Assembly: GCA_030672445.1 (NCBI GenBank)
Contig: DAOVGK010000090.1
Span: forward strand, 1 to 17,232
Source: Candidatus Aerophobota bacterium
GTDB lineage: Bacteria; Aerophobota; Aerophobia; Aerophobales; AE-B3A
Length of the DNA: 17,232 nucleotides
Direction of reading: 5' to 3'
Shown in pieces: positions 1 to 7,091 of this stretch (position 1 is its first letter; every line of letters starts with the position of its first letter). The notes below the pieces were generated by a model. That model worked only from the letters and a program-made list of their open reading frames with translations, was not told the DNA's origin and ran no database searches. The translations under genes and the position numbers were made by a program.

Positions 1-509
1 TCAAAAGCAGCCATGTTGTCAGGATCCTCAAAGAGGTCTGTGCGATATGCCCAGGCTAATGCATCCCCTTCACACGGAACTGCATAGTACTCTTTTGACC
101 CCTTGGGATACTCTGCGTAATAGGTTAGAGAAGCAGGAGTAAAGGTTTTGTCAACCTGCTGCTCAGTAATCCAGGTGGTCAAATCTACGTAGTGTCCGCC
201 AACTACGTTGTTTCCGATGTCCTGACTGTCACCGACGATGATGTCCCAGGCGTCACTTTTGGCAATTAGCTCAGTATTGTATTTCTGCACGAACGTCTCC
301 CACGGAGTTTGCTCAACAATTACTTTGATGCCGGTCTCGGCAGTAAAATCCCGAGACAGCTTTTCCAGATAATCAGCCGGCGCCCACTGTGCCCAATGAA
401 TTGTGATGAACTCTTCCTTAGCCAGAGCTTGACCGCTGGCCAGAGAAAGGCCAACAATCAGGGACACACTCAAAATAACGGCTACTGACCGTAAGGATAT
501 TTTCTTCAT
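1..509 (-). CDS. Extracellular sugar-binding protein of an ABC transporter (family 1), 5' part only
   Basis: The reading frame starts at an ATG at 509, about 8 nt after a GGAGG ribosome site, and runs off the window edge; about 169 residues are visible. The N-terminus is a typical signal peptide: MKK, then a hydrophobic stretch ending near residue 30 at ASGQALA. The mature part has features of the SBP_bac_1 fold, such as ITIHWAQWAP, a TGIKVIVEQTPWE segment and WDIIVGDSQDIG, followed by a YYAVPCEGDALAWAYR segment where such proteins contact ligand. These proteins capture oligosaccharides outside the membrane for a CUT1-type importer. Its permeases and any ATPase would lie beyond the left edge. 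It is transcribed away from the CUT2 operon that begins at 1617. The ligand cannot be read from this fragment. Confidence 0.9.
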   Translation of the reverse strand, partial: MKKISLRSVAVILSVSLIVGLSLASGQALAKEEFITIHWAQWAPADYLEKLSRDFTAETGIKVIVEQTPWETFVQKYNTELIAKSDAWDIIVGDSQDIGNNVVGGHYVDLTTWITEQQVDKTFTPASLTYYAEYPKGSKEYYAVPCEGDALAWAYRTDLFEDPDNMAAF

Positions 510-809
510 TTGTCTTCCTCCTCTTCTTTTGGAATGCTTCATTCCTCTCAAGAACCTCCAAGAAAAGAAGTCAACATTTGGATGATCATCTCTTGGAGGA
601 CCGTCTCGTCCCTTCAGCTAGTGGCCTGTCTAATGTCTCACCTCCCTTTGGCCTTGTTCTCAGCTTTGTTATCTTCGTACAGAACGGTCGCATCACGATT
701 ATGCTCTCCTCAATTGCAAGATAATCTCTCGTCCTAAATCCTCTTTATCTACGGCTAGGTAATCTGTTCTCCTCTTTGACGCCAGTTCTCCTTAGACTTC
801 AGTTTTTTT
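510..809 (-). promoter_or_regulatory. Long 5' leader of the binding-protein gene with a 9-bp hairpin and a short ORF
   Basis: About 300 nt separate the predicted promoter from the ATG at 509. A perfect 9-bp inverted repeat, CCTCCAAGA (555-563) and TCTTGGAGG (591-599), would form a stem-loop 45-90 nt upstream of the start. On the minus strand 785-699 is open for 28 codons from a CTG after AAGGAG (peptide contains DKEDLGREIILQLRRA). It has no standard start and may be a relic or leader peptide. No known riboswitch class was recognised. Confidence 0.35.
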
Positions 810-837
810 AGTGTATTAAATGTATTAAAATAGTCAA
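810..837 (-). promoter_or_regulatory. Probable sigma-70 promoter for the binding-protein gene
   Basis: On the minus strand TTGACT (837-832) is followed after 16 nt by TACACT (815-810). The spacer contains the tandem TTTAATACA TTTAATACA, which could also be part of an operator. It lies upstream of the gene starting at 509 and points towards it. Confidence 0.45.
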
Positions 838-996
838 GTCCATTTTTTTCTGTACTTTTCCTCAAGGAGGATTGGCTAAAACAACATTCGGGGGTTACTA
901 GAGTTGCCCGTCACACAGGTAGGAGATCTCCACTTACATCGAAGGTAAGTGGACTGAGTTATGTGGACCAGATCTGTTATCAACATTGGGGTGTGG

Positions 997-1042
997 TGGC
1001 TCCCCGGACTGGACTCGAACCAACAGGATGGTGCGCCAAAAT
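997..1042 (-). pseudogene. tRNA 3'-end relic (T arm, acceptor strand and CCA), possibly tRNA-Gln-like
   Basis: Read on the minus strand, 1024-997 has a paired T stem (GTTGG/CCAGT with two G-U pairs), the loop TTCGAGT, then CCGGGGA, discriminator G and CCA. The upstream bases to about 1042 could be the 3' side of an anticodon arm (TTG if the variable loop is 5 nt). The matching 5' half (D arm, 5' anticodon stem, TCCCCGG) is absent upstream, so this is not a functional tRNA. Such 3' fragments are typical of attachment-site remnants left by tRNA-targeting integrative elements. The anticodon assignment is a guess. Confidence 0.5.
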
Positions 1043-1115
1043 GTAGATAAGTAAATTTACTTTTTGAGATTTCTCCCTTTTAAAAGTTTTGGGGAAAGTC
1101 TTGTAAAACGGGGAT

Positions 1116-1143
1116 TTGACACTTAAATAAAATATATTAGAAT
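1116..1143 (+). promoter_or_regulatory. Strong-looking sigma-70 promoter, probably for the CUT2 sugar operon
   Basis: TTGACA (1116-1121), a 16-nt AT-rich spacer and TAGAAT (1138-1143). It is the best plus-strand promoter upstream of the gene at 1617 and would give a leader of about 470 nt. It overlaps no gene. Confidence 0.55.
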
Positions 1144-1616
1144 AAAATTCATACCTGAAATTCAGGACATTTAGCATTAAAGAGGAGGAGTTAGAGACGT
1201 CAAGAAGTTATCGAAGGGAACGGAAGTTTATCAAGGTTTATTAATCAGAATGGGAATAGATGAGCTAATTAAAGACAGGGAGAAGTTGACGAAAAACCAT
1301 TTAGCCGTTCAAGGAGAGTAAAGTGTAGGGGGACTCTCTTTCGAGGGCAGGTTAGTTTCTTCTCTTTTAAAAGAGATAGCTTTAATAGGGTCTGGCTTGC
1401 AGGCTTCGTTGCCGAAGGTAAATAAGTCTTTAAAAGATAGATAAAAATAAGGCCGGAGGGGAGGTGGAGAAGTAAGTAGGCCGTAACGTGGGAGAAAGGG
1501 AAGCTTTTCCAGGAGAGAAGTATTGAAGGATTAGTTTCTCTTTTGGGAGCTTTCCACAGAAAAATGAACGATGTCTAGAAAAAATGAGCCATGCGTATTA
1601 TACGGGAGGTTTTAAA
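1144..1616 (+). other. Long leader/intergenic region with an AT palindrome and a startless open frame
   Basis: No gene is convincing here. A frame open from 1181 to 1321 (about 46 codons, peptide with MGIDELIKDREKLTKN near its end) follows a GAGGAGG at 1183-1189, but its only ATG is internal at 1250; it may be a relic. A perfect 16-bp palindrome TCTCTTTTAAAAGAGA lies at 1361-1376. A weaker copy, TCTTTAAAAGA, is at 1427-1437, and CTTTTAAAAG at 1077-1086 precedes the promoter. These could be operator half-sites, but AT-rich DNA makes chance matches likely. Confidence 0.3.
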
Positions 1617-2603
1617 ATGAAAAAAATGCTTATGGTTATCGCTACCATTATCGCATTTGGTGTAGGTTTTTCTGCAATGGGGTATACTGCACCTGAAAAA
1701 AAGCATTTTGAGGACGTGACAATACGATTCTTTTGCGGAGGGGACCCGGGAGATGCTTTTGCTTCTATAGTTTATAAAGGGGCAATGGATGCGCAAAGCG
1801 ATTTGGGATGCAAAGTGGATTATGTATTTTCAGGTTGGAGTATGGGAAAAATGACGGCGCAGTTTAGAGATGCTATTGCAGCTAAACCTGATGGTATTGC
1901 AATGATGGGACACCCAGGAGATGATGCGCTTATGCCACTGGTTATTGAAGCTCGAGAAGCAGGAATTTTCGTAACTTTTCAGAATGTTGACTGTCCCAAA
2001 ATTCGGGCAAAATATGGATGTGGCTATGCTGGCGCGGATTTAAGTCCGCAAGGCTATCACTTAGGTGAATATGCTATCAATTGCCTTCATCTAAAAAAAG
2101 GAGATAGAGCACTGGTCTTTGGAGCCTGGGGACAACCAGGCCGTTACATAAGAGAAGAGGGCACAGCTCGGGCTCTGGAAGATGCAGGATTAATTGTTGA
2201 TAGAATTGTAGCCAAACCTGAGTGGGCTGCCGATCCGCAGATGGCAATCCCAACTCTAACGGGATACGTTCTCTCTCATCCAGATGTTAAAATGATAGTA
2301 TACTCTGGTGGACAGCAGCTCGGGTGTGTACCAACATATATGGAAGCGTTAGGTAAAAAACCGGGGGAGATTTACAATATAGGATTTGATCTTAGTCCAG
2401 CGGTTATAGAGGCCTTTAAAAGTGGATATGTTCAAATAACATCAGACCAGCAACCGTATCTTCAGGGATATTTACCAATTCTTAATCTGTGCTTAATGGA
2501 AAAATATGGCATGTCAGGCTTATACATTGATCTTGGAGCAGGCATTGTAGACGAAACGAATTATAAGATTGTTGAGGACTTAGCTAAGGCAGGAATTAGG
2601 TGA
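1617..2603 (+). CDS. Sugar ABC transporter substrate-binding protein (CUT2, periplasmic-binding type 1 fold)
   Basis: This 328-residue protein is the extracytoplasmic receptor of a CUT2-type (ribose/xylose/autoinducer-2-like) importer. The start is taken at 1617 (MKKMLMV) because GGGAGGT lies about 7 nt upstream and a signal peptide follows directly; an in-frame ATG at 1584 would add 11 residues that spoil it. The predicted export signal is hydrophobic to about residue 20, with processing near GYTA. Family-like segments include FFCGGDPGDAFASIVYKGAMDAQ at the N-terminal lobe, AKPDGIAMMGHPGDDAL, and NIGFDLSPAVIEAFKSGYVQITSDQQPYLQGYLP near the C-terminus, the last strongly typical of RbsB-like proteins. 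It heads an operon with the ATPase and permease downstream. The true ligand is unknown; the adjoining glycosidase suggests a sugar released from a galactoside-type glycan. Confidence 0.9.
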   Translation: MKKMLMVIATIIAFGVGFSAMGYTAPEKKHFEDVTIRFFCGGDPGDAFASIVYKGAMDAQSDLGCKVDYVFSGWSMGKMTAQFRDAIAAKPDGIAMMGHPGDDALMPLVIEAREAGIFVTFQNVDCPKIRAKYGCGYAGADLSPQGYHLGEYAINCLHLKKGDRALVFGAWGQPGRYIREEGTARALEDAGLIVDRIVAKPEWAADPQMAIPTLTGYVLSHPDVKMIVYSGGQQLGCVPTYMEALGKKPGEIYNIGFDLSPAVIEAFKSGYVQITSDQQPYLQGYLPILNLCLMEKYGMSGLYIDLGAGIVDETNYKIVEDLAKAGIR

Positions 2604-2612
2604 TATTGTCGT

Positions 2613-2634
2613 CCCCGCCCCATAAGGGGCGGGG
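2613..2634 (+). promoter_or_regulatory. Intergenic GC hairpin between binding-protein and ATPase genes
   Basis: A perfect 9-bp all-G/C stem, CCCCGCCCC (2613-2621) and GGGGCGGGG (2626-2634), closes a 4-nt ATAA loop. No T-run follows, so it is not a classical terminator. Such hairpins in transporter operons often protect the upstream mRNA from 3' exonucleases, giving more binding protein than ATPase. It lies 10 nt after the upstream stop codon. Confidence 0.6.
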
Positions 2635-2667
2635 CTCCTGGTGGCAATTTTTCATGGGAGTAAAACA

Positions 2668-3432
2668 TTGAAACAGCCTCAAAAATATTTAGCTGAATTG
2701 AAAAATGTCTTTAAATCTTTTGGAGGAGTAAATGCACTAAATGCGGTAAATTTTAAGGTAAGTTATAATGAGATCGTTGGGCTGATAGGCGATAATGGTG
2801 CGGGTAAGTCGACATTGATAAAAATCCTAACTGGAGTTTACCCTCCAGATAAAGGGGAAATATATATTAAAGGAGAGAAAATAAAAGATTATTCTGCTCG
2901 AAGAGCCCGCGAAATTGGTATCGAAACTGTTTATCAAGAAAAAGCGTTAGTTGAGCAACAAACGTTATGGAGAAATATTTTCATCGGGAGAGAGATAGTC
3001 AATCGCTTTGGTTTTCTCCAAATAGAGAGGCAAAAAAAAGAAACCGAAAAGTTAATGAAAGAAATAGGATTTACAGCAGCAGGACTTTCACCCGACTCAA
3101 TTGTTGAAACATTATCTGGTGGGGAAGAAGAAGGAGTGGCCATATCCAGGGTTCTATATTTTAAGGCGGATCTAATTATTTTGGATGAGCCTACAATGGC
3201 TTTATCACTCTCTGAGGTAAAAAAGGTTTTGGGTTTTGTAAGAGAAATAAAAAACAAAGGAAAATCTTGCATTTTCATAACTCACAATGTCTATCACGTA
3301 TACTCAATAGCGGATAGGTTTGTCATTTTGGATCGAGGAAAAATTGCGGGAGAATTCAGGAAAGAGGATATATCATTGGAGGATGTTATGAGTAGATTAT
3401 ACACCGTCGCCAGAACTGGAAAAATTAGTTAG
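2668..3432 (+). CDS. Sugar ABC transporter ATP-binding protein (single nucleotide-binding domain, CUT2)
   Basis: It powers import through the permease downstream. Motifs in order: Walker A GDNGAGKST (about residues 41-49), the Q-loop in VYQEKAL, an ABC signature LSGGEEEGVAISR, Walker B ADLIILDEPTMALS and the switch histidine in FITHN. At about 254 residues it has one domain, not the tandem ~500-residue form of RbsA/XylG; single-domain versions (FrcA-like) are known. The TTG at 2668 is chosen because GGGAG lies 7 nt upstream. A GTG at 2641 in the same frame would add 9 residues, but its upstream bases are tied up in the GC hairpin. The signature carries EEE where Gln or basic residues are usual, a small oddity. 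Confidence 0.85.
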   Translation: MKQPQKYLAELKNVFKSFGGVNALNAVNFKVSYNEIVGLIGDNGAGKSTLIKILTGVYPPDKGEIYIKGEKIKDYSARRAREIGIETVYQEKALVEQQTLWRNIFIGREIVNRFGFLQIERQKKETEKLMKEIGFTAAGLSPDSIVETLSGGEEEGVAISRVLYFKADLIILDEPTMALSLSEVKKVLGFVREIKNKGKSCIFITHNVYHVYSIADRFVILDRGKIAGEFRKEDISLEDVMSRLYTVARTGKIS

Positions 3433-3723
3433 GAATCTGGAGGTGGGAACATTTTGTGGTAAAGACAGTTTTCTGGGCATCCTACGCAAGAGGTGATTTC
3501 GTCAAGTTTATATTTAGCTCTTATCTTTCTGTTGCTCCCTCTCTCGCCGTTGGCTGCGTTGTAACCTTGAGGGAAAAAGCACTCTCTCTTTAACAGCCTT
3601 TGACCGGCTCCCCTAATACATACCTGATTAGAAGAAGGGCATATTTTAGGGTGTTAATTACTCGACAAACTCATAATTGACAAAGATCTTGAACTACCAA
3701 GCATCAACAAAAGGAGCGATAAA
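3433..3723. other. 291-bp gap inside the transporter operon; possible insertion or gene remnant
   Basis: Binding protein, ATPase and permease genes normally lie close together, so this gap is unusual. On the plus strand, 3456-3593 is a 45-codon GTG frame with GGAGGTGGG about 8-10 nt upstream (starts VVKTVFWAS). On the minus strand, a frame is open from about 3655 to the stop at 3429-3431 with no start codon. It includes FFPQGYNAANGERGSN and the cysteine cluster CVGCPENC. Only one can be meaningful; the minus frame looks more like a decayed coding fragment. Neither is matched to a known family. The permease ribosome site AAGGAG is at the right end. Confidence 0.3.
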
Positions 3724-4680
3724 ATGATTTCAATTGTGTTTAGTAAATATAAGTTACAATTAGCTATTCTTGGGATTTTTTTAATACTTTTGATAATATT
3801 TATGATTGCAAGTCCTAAAGTTTTTCTTAGTATTGCTGCTTATAAAGCTATTTTCACCACGCTTCCCATAACAATTATTTTAGCTGTATCTTTAGTATAT
3901 GTAATTGTTTGTGCAGAGATCGACCTCTCCTTTGGTTCAATAATGGGACTTTCCGCGTGGATGTTTACAAGCTTATTGCTGTCTGGAAAAGACCCTATCT
4001 TAGCTTTACTCTTTGGCTTAGGGATAGGCTGTGCTGTAGGGGCTTTAAATGGTGTACTGGTAACGAAAGTCGGCATTTCCTCATTAGTAACAACTTTAGG
4101 AATGAGTTTTTTTTGGAGGGGAGTCATTATGGTTGGTACTCAAGGACACGGGGCAGCATTGGTAACAATTAAGGGAACTCCTCTATATAATACTTTTGTA
4201 GGTAGAATAGGGGGATTTCCGGTTCAGATATTGTGGGCTATCGCATTCGCATTTATTTCCTGGTTAATTTTAAATCGACATAGATTTGGTGCTCACGTGT
4301 ATTATACCGGGGATAATAAAGAGAGCGCAAGAATGATGGGAGTAAAAGTAGATAGGGTGAAAATTATCGCCTTTGCAATCGTAGGATTTGCTTCTGCCTT
4401 TGCTGGAATAATGTCTGTCTTAGTAAATTTAGTTTTCTGGCCTACATGTGGAGGTGGGATGCTTCTTCCAACATTAGCCGCTGTTTTCATAGGAGGAACT
4501 CCAACCTGGGGAGGTGTGGGGACTGTTTTTGGAGCTTTTTTTGGAGCTTTTATTATAGGATTTATGGAAACCGGAATCATAGCGGCAGGACTTACGGGAT
4601 TTTGGACTCAATTAGTCTACGGTTTAGTCATAGTTCTTTCTCTTCTAGCTCACAGGTTTTTGAGAAGAGAAAGGAGGTAA
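3724..4680 (+). CDS. Sugar ABC transporter permease (RbsC/XylH-like, CUT2)
   Basis: This is the membrane channel subunit, 318 residues, near the usual 310-340. Hydrophobic segments run through most of the length, starting at residues 11-30. Typical CUT2 permease segments are present: VIVCAEIDLSFGSIMGLSA (equivalent to the family's GIDLSVGS motif), GALNGVLVTKVGISSLVTTLGM, the cytoplasmic coupling loop GDNKESARMMGVKVDRVK (equivalent to GGNEEAARLSGI), and a glycine-rich LAAVFIGGTPTWGGVGTVFGAFFGA. The ATG at 3724 follows AAGGAGCG with good spacing. It should pair as a homodimer with the ATPase encoded upstream. There is no second permease gene in the window. Confidence 0.9.
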   Translation: MISIVFSKYKLQLAILGIFLILLIIFMIASPKVFLSIAAYKAIFTTLPITIILAVSLVYVIVCAEIDLSFGSIMGLSAWMFTSLLLSGKDPILALLFGLGIGCAVGALNGVLVTKVGISSLVTTLGMSFFWRGVIMVGTQGHGAALVTIKGTPLYNTFVGRIGGFPVQILWAIAFAFISWLILNRHRFGAHVYYTGDNKESARMMGVKVDRVKIIAFAIVGFASAFAGIMSVLVNLVFWPTCGGGMLLPTLAAVFIGGTPTWGGVGTVFGAFFGAFIIGFMETGIIAAGLTGFWTQLVYGLVIVLSLLAHRFLRRERR

Positions 4681-4764
4681 AAAGGAGAGTGCATAATAAA
4701 TGGATTTCGATTTCTAAAGGGGGCGTTTGTTTGGAAGAATTCAAAAAACAGGGAGGCTGGTCTT

Positions 4765-7017
4765 ATGAGGATAGTCAAAGAAGACAAGCACGTTCTTTTT
4801 GAAGATGAAGCACAGAGGTTCAAATTTCGTTGCAGGCCGGAAGGTTACGATTTTGGATTTGGAGAAGGTTTTTGGGTCAGAAACTGTAGCTGGAGAATCG
4901 GGGTAGATAAAGGGCAGCTATCTCCGTCTTCCTTAAGGTTAGATGAAGTTTCTCTCGGGTCAGGAGTTGATAAATTAGGGAGCTACCAATGGACCAGGCA
5001 AAAGTGGTCAGGTGAATTAAGGGCCGAGGTAGAGTTCAAGTTATATGGCCAGGGAGTGATTTTGGCAATCTTTCGCGTAATAGAGCCCCCTGGCAGGCCA
5101 TTAGATATAGATTTTCCGTTATTTGCCGAAGATTCAGTAAATGAAGGTCTTTATGTAGCAGCCATACAATCTACTGATGAGAGCGGGGTATGGCCGCTAA
5201 TAAGGATGGAGAAACCGAAAAATGCCTTGAAGCGACTCTTAAAAGCAAGCGAAGATGGTACCGAATATCTGCCTTTTTGGCTATACGACGAGAGAAATAC
5301 GATAGTGGTTTTACCCGCAGATAATTTCGTCGATACCAAATTTGTCGGTAACAAAAGAGAATTCTCCTGCCAACTTTCTGGGATTCCTAAGGGATCCGTT
5401 GAACATCAGGTAATGATATTTTATTCAAGCAAGGGCCCCAGCGAGGCACTAGTTGAAGCTGGCGGTTTCTTGAGAAAGCTTCATGGCAGGCAAATCCCAG
5501 GAGTGACTGCTGAGTGCCACAACTATTTAGGTTACTCCACAGCAAATGGAGCGTTCTACTTCAATTTCTTAAATGAGAAAACACTTGGCCAAGTATTAAA
5601 TGACCTCCAGGTCAAGAAAATTCCCGTGAAGTGGTTACAGATAGATGTGATGTGGTATAAGAGCTCCAAGAGATGGCCCTTACCCGAAGAGGTCTCTGAG
5701 CTCACTAAAAAACTAAAAGAAGCGAGCCCTGAGGAATTCCTAGACTTCATAAACTCAATTTGGGGAGTTGTTGCGTTGGAACCTAATGAGAATGATTTCC
5801 CGAACAGATTCAAGAAAATAAGTGTGCGAGTCCCTATAGGACTTTGGATCTGGACTACCTATTTCGATGAGAATACGTCTTACTGCCAGAAATATCCCTG
5901 GAACGAGAAGGACAATATACCTACTGGAAAAGAGTTCTGGCTCAATATAGCGAGGCAATTCAAGAAGCACAGGGTCATTTGGGTTGAGCCAGATAACCTA
6001 GTGCAGGTAAACAGGTTCAGGAGCCTAAACCATATAGGAGAGAAGGAGAAGTGGTTGATAGATGTCATAGAATCTTTCGGCGAGTACAACATCCCGGCGC
6101 AGATGTGCATGTGTCCTAGTAAACTATATCCAGTGGCCCTTAAGACCAAGAACGCTTACTTTATAAGGACCGGTCATGACTTTAGAATGAAGCCAGACCT
6201 ATACGAGATATATCAGAACTCATACAACTCCACACTTGCGTGGGCTTTTGGCCTCTATCCCTGTTTTGACGTATACTTTGCTTCGAAGGACTCCTATGAA
6301 AAAGTGAAGGAGCATGACCGGATGAACGCTCCTACTGAGTACTGCCATGACGCTGATGTGCTGCCGGAGTTCTTGGCCCATGCCTTGAGTTGTGGCGTGA
6401 ACTACATAGGCGATGCTCCAGAGATGGCCGACCCCGAGCTTATACAGAAGATTTGTTGCCAAAATGGGGAGTTAATACATCCGGATAGGCCAGCGATTCC
6501 GATAAGGAGTTGCTATCTCGAAGATCCCTTAGAGGACAAGAGTCCCTTAGTGATTTATACCTACATTGGAAAGCATGTCTTAATGGGTGTATTCAACTTA
6601 AGCGATTCAAAACAAGAGTACTATATACCCTTAGAAGAGGTAGCATTAGATCCTATGCAGAGTTACTGCGATTTCAAGTCATTTAAGAGAGAGGCCAAGA
6701 AGGTTGTGAAAGCGATCTCTGGAAGCTTGAACGCCAGAAGCTGTGAGCTACATACGCTATCTCCGTTAAGGGATGGTATCGCCATCATAGGCGATGTAGA
6801 AAAACTATTCCCGCCCTATGCAATCAAGGAGACCTTTTATCAAAGAGAGTGCGTGAAAATAAGGGCTGAAGTCAAGGACCAGGCCACAATAGTGGTTTTT
6901 TGTGAAAAACCAAAAGAAGTGGCTGTTGATGGAAAATCCTGGGATTGGACCCAAGAAGGACGTCTTTCGAAGGTCAAAATAGGCCCAGGAAGACATGAGA
7001 TATCCATAAAGCTCTAA
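4765..7017 (+). CDS. Raffinose-synthase/Sip1-like glycoside hydrolase (GH36-type fold), cytoplasmic
   Basis: This 750-residue protein has no signal peptide. An N-terminal beta-rich region (about 1-240) precedes a TIM barrel beginning at HNYLGYSTANGAFYF. The segment WLQIDVMWY (290-298) sits where GH36/raffinose-synthase proteins have IDDGWQ. FPNRF followed by IGLWIW fits the next strand, and VEPDN (Asp410) fits the nucleophile position. IRTGHDF (Asp472) matches the RASDDF acid/base segment of plant raffinose synthase/seed-imbibition proteins. Later parts (SYNSTLAWAFGLYPCFDVY, LSCGVNYIGDAPE, RPAIPIRSCYLEDPL, VLMGVFNLS) also follow that family. The ATG at 4765 follows GGGAGG. It probably acts on alpha-galactosides or a related alpha-glycoside brought in by the transporter. 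Substrate and hydrolase versus transferase activity are not determinable. The assignment rests on motif order seen by eye. Confidence 0.7.
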   Translation: MRIVKEDKHVLFEDEAQRFKFRCRPEGYDFGFGEGFWVRNCSWRIGVDKGQLSPSSLRLDEVSLGSGVDKLGSYQWTRQKWSGELRAEVEFKLYGQGVILAIFRVIEPPGRPLDIDFPLFAEDSVNEGLYVAAIQSTDESGVWPLIRMEKPKNALKRLLKASEDGTEYLPFWLYDERNTIVVLPADNFVDTKFVGNKREFSCQLSGIPKGSVEHQVMIFYSSKGPSEALVEAGGFLRKLHGRQIPGVTAECHNYLGYSTANGAFYFNFLNEKTLGQVLNDLQVKKIPVKWLQIDVMWYKSSKRWPLPEEVSELTKKLKEASPEEFLDFINSIWGVVALEPNENDFPNRFKKISVRVPIGLWIWTTYFDENTSYCQKYPWNEKDNIPTGKEFWLNIARQFKKHRVIWVEPDNLVQVNRFRSLNHIGEKEKWLIDVIESFGEYNIPAQMCMCPSKLYPVALKTKNAYFIRTGHDFRMKPDLYEIYQNSYNSTLAWAFGLYPCFDVYFASKDSYEKVKEHDRMNAPTEYCHDADVLPEFLAHALSCGVNYIGDAPEMADPELIQKICCQNGELIHPDRPAIPIRSCYLEDPLEDKSPLVIYTYIGKHVLMGVFNLSDSKQEYYIPLEEVALDPMQSYCDFKSFKREAKKVVKAISGSLNARSCELHTLSPLRDGIAIIGDVEKLFPPYAIKETFYQRECVKIRAEVKDQATIVVFCEKPKEVAVDGKSWDWTQEGRLSKVKIGPGRHEISIKL

Positions 7018-7091
7018 TGGCTTTTTAGCACCCTTATATAATTTATAACTCCGTTCTATCAGAGTATTCTAAAATCAAATGGGAGGTTCGT

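Noticed and set aside
510..737. Plus-strand ORF of 75 codons
   Set aside because: It begins inside the ribosome site of the minus-strand binding-protein gene (serine run from the inverse of GAGGAGGAAG) and lies in that gene's leader; no ribosome site or family.
980..1177. Minus-strand ORF of 65 codons
   Set aside because: Its C-terminal VGSSPVRG is the translation of a tRNA T arm, a common false gene; it also covers a good plus-strand promoter.
3433..3723. Possible riboswitch or structured RNA in the operon gap
   Set aside because: Compared by eye with cobalamin, molybdenum-cofactor, SAM and c-di-GMP riboswitch cores and with tmRNA and SRP RNA; no conserved core was found.
4446..4802. Plus-strand ORF whose 3' end (from GTG 4688) fills the gap before the glycosidase gene
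   Set aside because: It mostly overlaps the permease in another frame, and the GTG has poor ribosome-site spacing; the glycosidase ATG with GGGAGG explains the region.
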